NCBI GenBank assembly: GCA_015499995.1
Contig: JADNRV010000023.1
Span: forward strand, 124,001 to 188,000
Source: Flammula alnicola
Lineage: Eukaryota > Basidiomycota > Agaricomycetes > Agaricales > Strophariaceae
Reading direction: 5' to 3'
Length of the DNA: 64,000 nt
The position numbers were made by a program, and so were the translations under genes. Positions 34,523-44,787 of the stretch are shown here, piece by piece. The notes under the pieces are model-generated. The model was given only the letters and a program-made list of their open reading frames with translations, had not been told where the DNA came from and did not search any database. How positions within the stretch are numbered: the stretch's first letter is position 1; every line of letters begins with the position of its first letter.

Positions 34523-35461
34523 TTATCGTATGTGACATAAGACCATGTATTCGAGGCTTGAGTGGTCCCAGGATGGGTTAGAAGAAGGCTTCTGTCCATC
34601 CGGTATGCGGTACACAAGCGGTCTGAAACTCACGAAGCCTCGTTTATGGGACATCGCTAGGCGCTTCTGGTTGCCAGCGAGCATATTTTGTACACATGAG
34701 CCATGCTGTGTTCGCAGTGCTGTGCCAGTGTGCGCTGAGCCGTGGCCATGGGTCACAGAAGACATAAATCCATTTTTCAATGTCCACGGAACACATTTTG
34801 GTTGGCAAGGTGAAGTTCTCAATGACGACATTGGGAAACTCGTCGCTTCAGAAATAGGTACTGCGGCACTCGCAACATGGCAGGACCATATTTTTAAAAA
34901 CGCGTCCCACTGGGTGATAAGCGAACTGCATAACATGATCTTTGAGTGAAGGAAGTCAGCACATCGGAAAACACGCACCTGATGCATGGTACGACTAAAG
35001 CCGCGAGTGCAACATCTATATAAAAAGACGACCACAAAAAATAGGGTCGCTTCATTCTGATTCCTGAAGGCGGTGATGGTTCGTCCATAACCCGCCTTCC
35101 CACCACCTCTTGGATCATACAGCCGCCCCCCTGAAGGGGTTGTGAAGCGTGAACAATGAATGGCACGCCGCGGGCACTGCAATAATTGATAGTCTTCAGT
35201 TAAATATTGATTTTGGGCGCGGATGACATTGGCAGATATGAAGAGGAAAATCACCGAAAAGTATGGCACGCGAACAAATTTCGATATAAGTAATGGCACT
35301 AGATTTGTTCTGTACTGCCATGTATCACAAAGTTGGGTGAGCATCGATCTCCGGGTGTCCAGTGTTCTTTCGCAATTGTAACGCACACCTGGAAGACAGC
35401 GTGCATCTCCATGCGCCCATCTACCTGTATTCGAACATGAGGCCGTAAGCAAAAGCTTCAT
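34523..35461 (-). CDS. Uncertain ORF, 312 codons
   Basis: An uninterrupted minus-strand frame from ATG (35461) to stop. It has one hydrophobic stretch near residue 60-80 (VPYFSVIFLFISANVIRA) and many cysteines, but no recognised domain. The plus strand over 34545-34949 is also open for 134 codons and looks at least as protein-like (NPFFNVHGTHFGWQGEVLNDD..), so a decayed plus-strand gene is an alternative. I cannot decide between a lineage-specific gene, a relic and chance. Confidence 0.25.
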   Translation of the reverse strand: MKLLLTASCSNTGRWAHGDARCLPGVRYNCERTLDTRRSMLTQLCDTWQYRTNLVPLLISKFVRVPYFSVIFLFISANVIRAQNQYLTEDYQLLQCPRRAIHCSRFTTPSGGRLYDPRGGGKAGYGRTITAFRNQNEATLFFVVVFLYRCCTRGFSRTMHQVRVFRCADFLHSKIMLCSSLITQWDAFLKIWSCHVASAAVPISEATSFPMSSLRTSPCQPKCVPWTLKNGFMSSVTHGHGSAHTGTALRTQHGSCVQNMLAGNQKRLAMSHKRGFVSFRPLVYRIPDGQKPSSNPSWDHSSLEYMVLCHIR

Positions 35462-36190
35462 CTTGCGGTATCCATGGCCTCATGATAGGGACTAAGTATG
35501 TTCTAGTAAATAATCAGTTAAGGCAAGTGACAGTGGTTCCGATTAAGCTGGAATGTCGCAATACGCCATCGATGCATCGAAATTGATCATGTATACCTGT
35601 TACCTGTTACGATGTGAGGTTTTTGTGCTTTTGAACGATATTCATGTTCCAGACGCACCTGATTGGCATACACCCAACCGTTACTTTAAAATAGGTCCCA
35701 TACCGCGGTATGAGAAGAAGCAGGACTTTGAAATCGAGCGGGAAGGCGTCATGGAAGTCAGATAGATGCTCCACATTTTATTCCATGGGTAATCCCGGAA
35801 TTTTCGGAAGACTGGACTGAACAGGCCATACACAGACGACACAAAATCGACTGAGTAAATCCTGAAGTATGCAAGGTTGGATCCAGAACTGAATGGGAAG
35901 CATCAGGTTCGACTCGTGAAAATGTTTTCGCCGCCAAATTTTCATCCTTGATACTAGGGTATTAGTTTCGTGGTAGTGCAGAAATCAAATGGGAAGGTTG
36001 TGATCTGAGCATACATACCGAAACAAAAAAACGCGTTGACATGTACTTCACGTGACTGACGCGCGAATATGGCCTGAGGTGGATACTTCCTCAAAGTTAC
36101 ATCCTTACAGATGGGTTGTGAAGGGATATAAGTACTTATAGAGCTATGCCTAATATAAAATGAATGGAAAGAATTCATTCACCTGCTACT
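35462..36190. other. Intergenic
   Basis: About 730 bases holding only a short plus-strand ORF (35553-35765) with no recognised domain, and the 3' flank of COQ6. Confidence 0.45.
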
Positions 36191-38189
36191 TCACCTTTCT
36201 TTGCTGACCAAGTTCTTCAAAGAGCCTACTACAACATTTTCAACCGCTCCCTTCACAATCCCGGCAGTGTGCAAAGTGGCTGCTAAATTTTGTACGGCAT
36301 TTCCAGCGAAAGTCCACCAGGCGGATCCTGGGGCAGATTTTACTGTGGCTTGGGCTCCTGCTGCCATCATGACTCCTGCTTTGACGGAATCCAATTCGTT
36401 TAGGACCTCTACACCGACCGATCGAGCCCAGACAACTGGTTGACTATCGATCGAATATAATTTGTGAAGTTTATCGCAGGCGGACATGAGTGTATTGTTG
36501 GCAAGGTATCGTTCTTGGGTATACGGCAGTAGGGCCGTATATGAGCCTGGAATTTCACCAATCCCAGATAAGAATATTAGTTTTGTCACTGTTCTTGTCA
36601 TTTCAGCATACGATCTTACCGATATCTCCTCCTGTGAGCAAGCTGTTTCGTATGCATTTTGCGAGGCACTCAACATCAGCTAACCCAAGATTTAAGCCTT
36701 GACCACCTAGCGGGTGCACGCTGTGCGCCGCATCGCCTACAAGCACTGTTCGTGCCCCAGGTCCCTCGCCAAGGTACGATTCTGCGTGGTTGAACCGCAA
36801 AGGAAATGACGCCGCCGAGGCAGGCTGTATTTCTGTGACTAAAGGAGGGACGGATTCGGAATCTTCTGGCGGAATTCCAAGGCTCGTTGAGTTGATCAAG
36901 GCAGAGGCATAGGCGGAGTTCTGGCCGATCGCATGAGCTTGCTCACGCCAGTGGATTTCCTCACGAATTTCGGCAGGAGAAATGGACGAACCACTGACAT
37001 GAGCATCGAGGATTCGTTTATGTAGATATTTCATGGATACATTGGGCAGTCGAAAAGCGGCATTGATCATGCTGACAAGAACATCAAGGTTGCAGGCAAG
37101 AAGAGCAGCAGCGAGGGGAGGCTTCGTCGACCAGACAAGCGAAGAAACGGTCGAAGAAAGGGGAAGAAATGCAATTGGTCCTGTTGGCAAAAAGCGCTGG
37201 TATGCAGTTGTATTCGGACCTTCATATGCACCGCGAGGGGCATGAACCATTGTGGCTACAATTGCCTGAGTGTTATATGCCCACCCGAAGGAAGGTATTC
37301 TGGCAAACGACCTAACAGGAGAGTTGAAGCCATCGGCGCCAACCTAAAACATTTGTAAGGAAACATTTTTTCGGTGGGGTTTTCGCCTCACCAACAGCCT
37401 AGCCCTTATGACTTTCCGGTTGTCAAGATGAATCAAAGGCCATCCTCCGCGGTCCTCTGAGTCTTGGACGATAGACGTAACTTTCGTTTGCTGCAAAAGC
37501 TGGACTTCAGGGATGCCGTCTAGATGGCGTAAAAGTCCCCGCTGCAGATTGAAGTTTTCGGTTAAACGAGACATCCCGGGGTTTGAAAGCCCCTGCAACA
37601 ATTCAGTCGCAGAGAACTCTATACGTGCGTCTGATATGCCGTCCCACACCTAGCATAATGTCGATCAGAACTCGAATAAGTGTTGGGTATTGAATACGTT
37701 TCCTACTTGCAGTTCCTCCACCCCGCAAGTACGCCCTTCATCGACATGATTCCAGGCCCCGATGTCTGCCAAAACAGTGAATGATGATTAATTTCCAATC
37801 AGGTTTATCATACCTTTCAGAAATGCTTGTGAGGCGTTGGTGAGCGAGACGACGCGGTTGGAAAACGTCCCAGGTGCCGGATTCCAAGCTTTGATTTTGC
37901 TCAGGTCCCCACCTTCGATCAAGGTGATACTAGCGTTTTGGAGAACGGAAGGAGATGAGCCTAACCACTGTTCAATAAGGCTTTGACTGGATCACAAGAG
38001 AGAATCGCTACCCAACGCGCTCGCAAGAGCGAGTCCAGCCGGTCCACCTCCTACGATCACAATATCACTGTCTATGACATCGGAGGGGACATGAGTTGAA
38101 AATACTCTTCTTCGTCTAGTAGAAAGAGAGAATTTGAGGGTATTCAAGCCGGCACGACTTGCCCTTGTGGACGTCGCAGTCAAGGACAT
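36191..38189 (-). CDS. COQ6: Ubiquinone biosynthesis monooxygenase Coq6
   Basis: Six exons on the minus strand (38189-38012, 37960-37814, 37765-37707, 37649-37392, 37343-36620, 36546-36191) join to 1722 nt, 573 aa. It is a flavin-dependent monooxygenase of the mitochondrial CoQ synthome that hydroxylates C5 of the ubiquinone ring. The FAD-binding DIVIVGGGPAGLALASAL lies near residue 43. The second FAD motif VGADGFNSPVRS and the conserved VLVGDAAHSVHPLGGQGLNLGL are both present. The first ~35 residues are rich in Arg, Ser and Thr without acids, as expected for a mitochondrial presequence. It is ~90 residues longer than yeast Coq6, mostly in the central part. Its start is 104 bp from that of SEC6. 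Confidence 0.94.
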
Positions 38190-38293
38190 TAGATCTGGTC
38201 GTTGGGCACGTGAACAAACATCGGAACGTTGTTCAGTTGCAATTGTTAATTCCGAACTCGTCCCTCACTAGGCCTCACTAGTTACAGCCTCCT
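38190..38293. promoter_or_regulatory. Compact bidirectional promoter COQ6 / SEC6
   Basis: Only 104 bases separate the two start codons, so both core promoters must lie here or within the 5' exons. No TATA box is evident. Two direct copies of ACTCGTCCCTCACTAGGCCTCACTAG-type CTCACTAG motif lie next to SEC6. Confidence 0.6.
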
Positions 38294-40710
38294 ATGGCAG
38301 CCCCCACTGGACCTGTATCCGCTGCTCAGGCTATCGGCGAATACCTACAGTCTCCAGATGACCTTGTTAAGGTCTCTGCTTTCCGAAAGAAACTCGAAAA
38401 GGAAAAGGCATCAATAGACACGCGCCTGAACAACGGTGTCAAGGAGCAATTGCAAGCGACCAGACTTGGTCTCAAGAAGTTCCTGAGCACTCGAGAAAAT
38501 GTCCAGGTTCTCAAGGATGAAATGATGTCTATCGAGAAAGAATGTGAGGATCCTTCCGTTCGGGTTGCGACTTTTGACCAGATCAGTAGGGTAAGCACAT
38601 TAACGCTGCGCTTATTTTACATTTATCAGAATACCTAAATCTTCCATAGGTTTCGTTGGTCCATCGTAATTTTGAATCGACGGAAGAAATGGTTAATAAT
38701 CTTTTGGACATGGCGGCCCAATTGGACGACTTGGAACAAATGCTTGCTTCCGATAGCAGAGAAATCATAGGGCCTGCACCTAACCTCCTTGTTATCCATT
38801 TCCAACTTAACCAGCTCGAGCGCTTTCGGAACCAAACCATGCACCAAGCCAAGAAGGCATCGCCGAGCTCTCAGGCCACTTTAACCAGGTGGTTTGAACG
38901 TCTGAACAAAGTCATCGCGGAATTCGACGAATACATCGCGCAGCTGGCGCAGAATGTATTGAACCTCGTTCGTGCAGGACACTCTGACGTCGTTGTCAAA
39001 ATGATCAAAATAGCCGAAGTCGAAGGAAAGGAAGACGAAAAAGTAAGAGTTTCATGTAAATATCTAGATACATATTCACCTACGTCTCTAGTCTCTCGTG
39101 ATGCGATTCGTGAAGAAAGCGGCCAAGTTGGATGCGGCTCTCAAATTCAGGTCTCTGCAAGCAAATGCCCGAGTGCTCAAACACTACCGTTCCAAGATCA
39201 CCAAAGCCATTACGCAATCTGTACACGACAAGGTCGAGGAGGCGTATAAGGGCTCGGAAGATAATCCAGTCGTTTTCCTCGGAAACTTGACCTGGCTCTA
39301 CCAAGATATTCTTCGCGTCGAAAGCGATGTTGTTCCATGCTTTCCGGCCGAATACGAGATATATGCGCTATATCTTCGCGAGTATCACAAAGCCCTTAAC
39401 TCGGTGGTCAAGAAAATTGCCGCCATGAAGTCAGATGCGAGTATCCTATTGTCACTTTACGAGTGGCTGAAAGAGTACAAATCCAACATGAAGGAACTCA
39501 ATGTTTCTCCGGATCTACTTGACCCGCCGTTGCTGGATGGGAAGGAGCAGACGCTCATCGAAGACTACGTGAAACTTATTATCCAGAAACTCGACGAATG
39601 GTCTGTTAATCTTATGAAAACCGAAATCGCCGAATTTACAAAGCGCGATGAGCCACCCGAACTTGACAGCGACGGCCTATACGGTACACAAGGAGGAGTC
39701 ATTCTGTTTCAAATGGTCAATCAACAGATCGACCTGGCGACGGAGAGTGGGCAAGGAGCGATTCTAGCTCGTGTCGTTAGCGAAACCAATCGAGTAATGC
39801 GCGGAATCCAGGACCAGTGGTCAAAGGTCGTCGACGCAGAGTTTAAGAAACAGGTCGAGAAACCCGAGGAGGTCGCTGGTGGCCTTGTGGAATATTGCAT
39901 TGCATTGGCCAATGATCAAATAAAATCTGCCGATTTCGGTGAAGCCCTTCTCGCTCGTATAGAGCCCTTGGTATCAGAAAAGTACCGAGCCCCAATCAAC
40001 GAACGCCTGAACGACGCCATTGACGGTTATCTCGACATTGCGAAGAAATGCATGCAGACTCTCATCGACCTCGTATTCAATGATCTGAAACCTGCCACCA
40101 AAAATCTCTTCCAGCCTCCTTGGTATGATGGGATCATGCGTCAAATCGTCGAGACGATGCGCGACTACATGACAGACTACCAGAGTTATCTCAATTCAGC
40201 ACTGCTCGAGCTGCTAGTTGAAGATCTTATTGACTCTTTCCTGTTGACTTACCTAAATGCACTTGCCAATGCACCGAAGCTGAGGATGCCTGCTGCTGCA
40301 GAGCGCTTCAAAGAAGATATCACCGAGGTTTATGCTTTCTTCATCACTTTAGCACCAGCACAAGATGTCGAAGCTCGATTCCAAGTACTCGAAATGATCC
40401 TCGCCATGCTGGAAGCCTCGAAAGACATCGCCTTCCTTTCTTTCTGGTCGTTTGCCAAGGTTCACGGTCCCAACATTGCATTCGTAGAAGGATTAATGAA
40501 GTCAAGGAGCGATTTCGATCGCTCAGCCGTCAGCGAGATCATGGATAGCATCAAGCGAAAGGTGAAGGATGAAGGATTGACAGATCGTGAGTTTAATGTT
40601 GACTTTCGTACTCTTTATATTGAACTGAACCCCTCATTCCAGCGGCGGAGCCAACGATCATGAAGAAAGTCAATGTACAAAATGCATTCGCTAGATTCCT
40701 TCGGACATAA
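38294..40710 (+). CDS. SEC6: Exocyst complex component Sec6
   Basis: Four exons (38294-38590, 38650-39042, 39092-40586, 40643-40710) join to 2253 nt, 750 aa, the usual length. Sec6 is a core exocyst subunit that helps tether secretory vesicles at the plasma membrane and contacts SNAREs and Sec1. The N-terminal ~200 residues are coiled coil (LEKEKASIDTRLNNGVKEQLQ, RENVQVLKDEMMSIEKE). The remainder is the helical Sec6 domain, including LWLYQDILRVESDVVPCFP-like and NDLKPATKNLFQPPWYDG segments. No membrane segment. The last exon codes only 22 residues. It converges on QNS1, with 139 bp between the stops. Confidence 0.93.
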
Positions 40711-40849
40711 GCATAAATAGTAGTACAGCATATTTTCCTCTTTCTATTCTTTGTCGAACCCACCCCATCTGTAAAGTATTACATCACAGAATTGCATACC
40801 CAACATACCGTACACACACTAAATTATTACTTCTTGTGTCTGTATTTAT

Positions 40850-43800
40850 TCACTCAGTCTTCGTTTTATCTAGTGTACCCTGGTTAGATCTATCTGGTAG
40901 GGCGGCTGCAACCTCATCTATTTTCTTGAATTGCCAAGGGAAACGAGATGGGTAGAGGAATGGCCGAAGATCGAATCCTGTAGACAACATGATTTGTAAA
41001 ACAATCCATGTTTCGACGATCGCTACGCTTACTGTTGTCATCGGGACTATACGATTCCTATGAAATGAATGTTTCAATCAGCTGAGGCAAGATGATCAAA
41101 CACACGACTGACAGCGTGATAGGACGGTGTCAAGGTCGTCATTTTGTGCCGATTCCTTGCATGTTCAAAGAAGAATAATTTCACTTTCTCTGCGATCTAA
41201 AAGGGTGTTCAGTGATTTGCCTATTAGAACTTGAAAGACAATTCACCTGCATAGGTGACAAAAAAGAACCCCATTCATGAATGAGTTTCGTGAATGTACT
41301 GTAAGGGCCACATTTCTCGATTTTACGAAGGCGACCAAAAACGGATAATTCATCATAGGTCATTCCCATGTCCGCCTATGAGTGGAGTTTCAGCAGGCAA
41401 GCGCAGTAAGAGACATTTTCAATACTTCATCTGATTGCACGTAAGTTTCAGTGATCGGTTCCAACTCGGCAGTTGGCACAGCGTCCAAGAAGCTGTCGTG
41501 AGCTATAAGTGGTCTGCGAAGGTTCAAGTATGAAATACATACCTTCTCAAGATAGGAAGATCAAATGCACCTTCAGCATATGCAATGAACTTTTTTAGAT
41601 CAGTTTTACTGATACCACCAATGGGGTTGATATCCGCTACAAGAACGTGAATATGCTGGTGGGTGAACAAGCGTAAAGAGAAAGCGTACCCGACGAGCAA
41701 TCATATTTCGTTAGATATCCACGAAGGCTGCCACGTGTATCAGCTATTTAAACATTCATGGGAAGGTGCATTGAACAAACCTTTCGTCGACGTTCGCACT
41801 TCCAAGCACAAGCAATCCTCCATTTCTCCCTCTGACCCACGGTAAGAGTTGCGCGAACATATATGCCAGCACCATGCGGAGTCTTGCCTTAAAATTGAGA
41901 AGCATAAGTTGAAGTACAAAGTGTTCATATGAGATTCTGACCTGGATATTCTGCAGTGCCAGATTTTCGGCGTTGGAACCTCCATGAGAACGGAATTGGG
42001 GGCGAAGTCCTGTAACAAGTCCGAATAGGGTTCGAACTGCAGTTACAATCGAGTCCATGTTCAGATCGGTATGATAACTAAAGATGCTAGCTGTCAGCAG
42101 TCTATTTCTGACGATATATTGTCTTTCTTGCCTTCCGATAGCACCTGATAGTTGCTTAGCCCTTCGGCGTGTTTCTGCGCTGGAGTTCTCGGTGCCCATA
42201 TAGCATGTATGGAATATCCTATTAGCAAACTCCGTTGGATCGGTCGGAAGGTATTCCGAATCTTCAGGCTCGCCAGCTATGCGCCTCGCATCTGCGATAA
42301 CTTGTATGTCTGGTGGAGGTATTGAGGTTAGGCAATGAACGACGATTGAGCGACTTACCACCTCTAGCAGCTGCCTGAGCGACCAATCGGCACATGGAGT
42401 ACACTATGACAGCGGTGGCGCAGCTGTCGATACCGCCACTAAGAGGAAGAAAGTATCCTTGTGTACGCGACCGCCGGAGGTAGTCCCAGAGCCAGCATGC
42501 GGGCCCCAGCCTAGGATGTAATTAAGTGATATTTTCTTGTCCAAAGACAAGGTGAGACCTACGCAATTTCTTCTTCTGGAGTATGATATCTGACCGCAAT
42601 AGACTTGGTGCCAACTAGACCGACCATGTCCTCTTCGCCGACCTCGTCGAATTTCCCGCTCGTAAGTGCAAAGTCAACTTCCACTCTGTGATATCTTTCA
42701 GATGAAGCTGCTTGCATGCTCCTACTGGATGTTGCACGGTGCGCTCGAACATCCTCGATGTCAACTGTTGCAGTAACAACTTCGACATCGTTCAAGGAAA
42801 ACTGAGATCCTTGTGCGACGACTCTGCCGTTTACAGCAATCATGGCACATCCGTCGTAGTATAGACGATCGCCATCGCATCCTTGTTGGTTGGCATACAA
42901 ATAAATACCGCCTAGCTGGATATCTACGTTCAGTTTATGTATCTGGCAAGAAGTGGAGATCGAATACCTTGAGAGTGGCTTCTTTGATTAACTCCACACG
43001 CCTATAGAGCTTACGGAGCTCGTGGTGGCTGCCGCTCGAGTTGGTGAAAATTTCCACGCCATCAAGACCCATCAAGATATGAGGGCTAAAGAAAATCAGC
43101 ATCTTAAGGAATAACAAAAAGATGAACCCAGTACCTGGCAGGGGTAAAAAGCTCTTCGCATAATTCCACGCCGATACATGTGTCGACGGTACTGACAACT
43201 GCGTCTCCGAACGGAACCTTGATCTGCACAGACAAAGCATTAGAAGGCTGTGATATTTATTGTTCAAGTTGGTTGACCTGTTTGGTGACTGCCTGAATAA
43301 TCCGCGGCAGATAATGGTCTTCCCATTGGCGGTGCTTCTGCCAAGGTGTAAAGTAGCGCAATTCGCGGTAGTTGCCATCATTGGCGAGCCACATTTTGGG
43401 ACGAATGAGCAGGATCTTTCTATCATGGATAATAACTCGGCAATTGTAGATAACATTTTTGTGCATGACAGGCCTATCAACGACAAAAGGTCAAAAGAAA
43501 GAATCCAAAGAGCATGGTTAGACTTGCATTCCAATATCGCAGACAATCCCCATAGAATCCTCTGACGAGAGAATTTTCGCGAGGACTTCCCATGAGTGAA
43601 GAACAGTATCGCCTATAGAGAGGAAAATTAATACAGACCACAGCAATAACTGAGATAAAGATATTCACCCTCGAGGAAGTGATCCAAACAGCCATAACCT
43701 CTGTTAATAGTTGTCAATAGTACGTGGTGATAGTGATATGGGACGCTTACGGTATTTCAAGCTCTGGACCAACCCTCAGAGTCGCTCCCCGAATTTTAGC

Positions 43801-44046
43801 AGTAGCAATGCTTTCCATGATTCTTTCATAATTTCCCTATAACCGAGTCCAATGAACCGAACAGTTAAGATATATCAACAGACCAACTTGGAAGTCAAGC
43901 GCCCATTGATTGAGAGAACTGAGGTCTGATCAGTGTAGCTTGGAGATTAGACACGATATAACTACCATCTACGAGAGATTTAATGCCAATGCATGGAGAC
44001 AGAGAGGAGAAAGCTCGCACGTAGCCAAAGTGATGAGGTGACCCAT
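40850..44046 (-). CDS. QNS1: Glutamine-dependent NAD(+) synthetase
   Basis: Twenty exons on the minus strand from 44046 to 40850 join to 2175 nt, 724 aa. The enzyme makes NAD from nicotinate adenine dinucleotide, ATP and glutamine. The N-terminal glutaminase (nitrilase fold) has its triad: Glu44 in [10 protein letters not shown], Lys in [12 protein letters not shown], and Cys in [11 protein letters not shown]. The C-terminal synthetase has the P-loop [12 protein letters not shown], then [21 protein letters not shown] and the C-terminal [17 protein letters not shown]. Two introns use GC donors: 43474-43527 (needed to give DIGMPVMHKN) and 42078-42131 (needed for AIGSYHTDL). Exons are as small as 25-38 nt (41690-41727, 41033-41057, 43888-43918). 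Family assignment is certain; the small exons rest on conservation and phase. Confidence 0.95.
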
Positions 44047-44787
44047 AGTTCCTAATGTTTCACGAGGTTTCACGCTAAACACCTACAAATCTAGTGGTTA
44101 GTCGGAATTCGTATGTTAGCCTGGGCGTGATATACCAATCAGAAAAAAGGTTCAAAGATGAAGATAAATGAAGATTAAGTCAACGAGTTGGGACTTCGTA
44201 GTCGTTATCAGCAATGAGTTCATATGATGAAACCATCAGCAGGCTGATACTACTGGAATGCCGGCCGATACATACTTGCCGAACATGTCCTGTTCTGGAA
44301 TGTGCGCCATGAGGGTATCTTCTCAAATTGTCAGTACCTCAAACTATGTAATTGTCTTTCTGAAACTCCGAGTCTGTCGTCTGATGACCCATGTATATAT
44401 TATCTTCCAGAGCGTTCTTTTACCACTGACGCTCTTGCACGGATCATGTCACCGTCATAGACAGCAAACGTAAGAGACAATAGGCTTCTAACACCAGGCA
44501 AACAATAAGCATGATAATCTTTCGCTTCTTTTTGCAGGTCCGAGTACAATCCCGTATACGTACGGTCGCGTACGCAGGCGGCAAAACCTGGCAAAACTCG
44601 CGTCCAAAAATATTTAATTGTCTTCAAGGTCGACCCATGTGGATATGGTTTGGCATCAATATACATCTCTCGCATACTTATAAGTAAGAGATCGCGAGCG
44701 GACTCAGTTTGTTGACCACTCTGGCAATCAGCAGTCGCGAATACGGCTAGTCACCTATATAGACCTTGTCGAGACTCTCCGACCATA
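44047..44787. other. Divergent intergenic region QNS1 / carboxypeptidase
   Basis: About 740 bases between start codons pointing away from each other. A minus-strand ORF at 44400-44675 has no recognised domain. Nothing else is supported. Confidence 0.45.
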
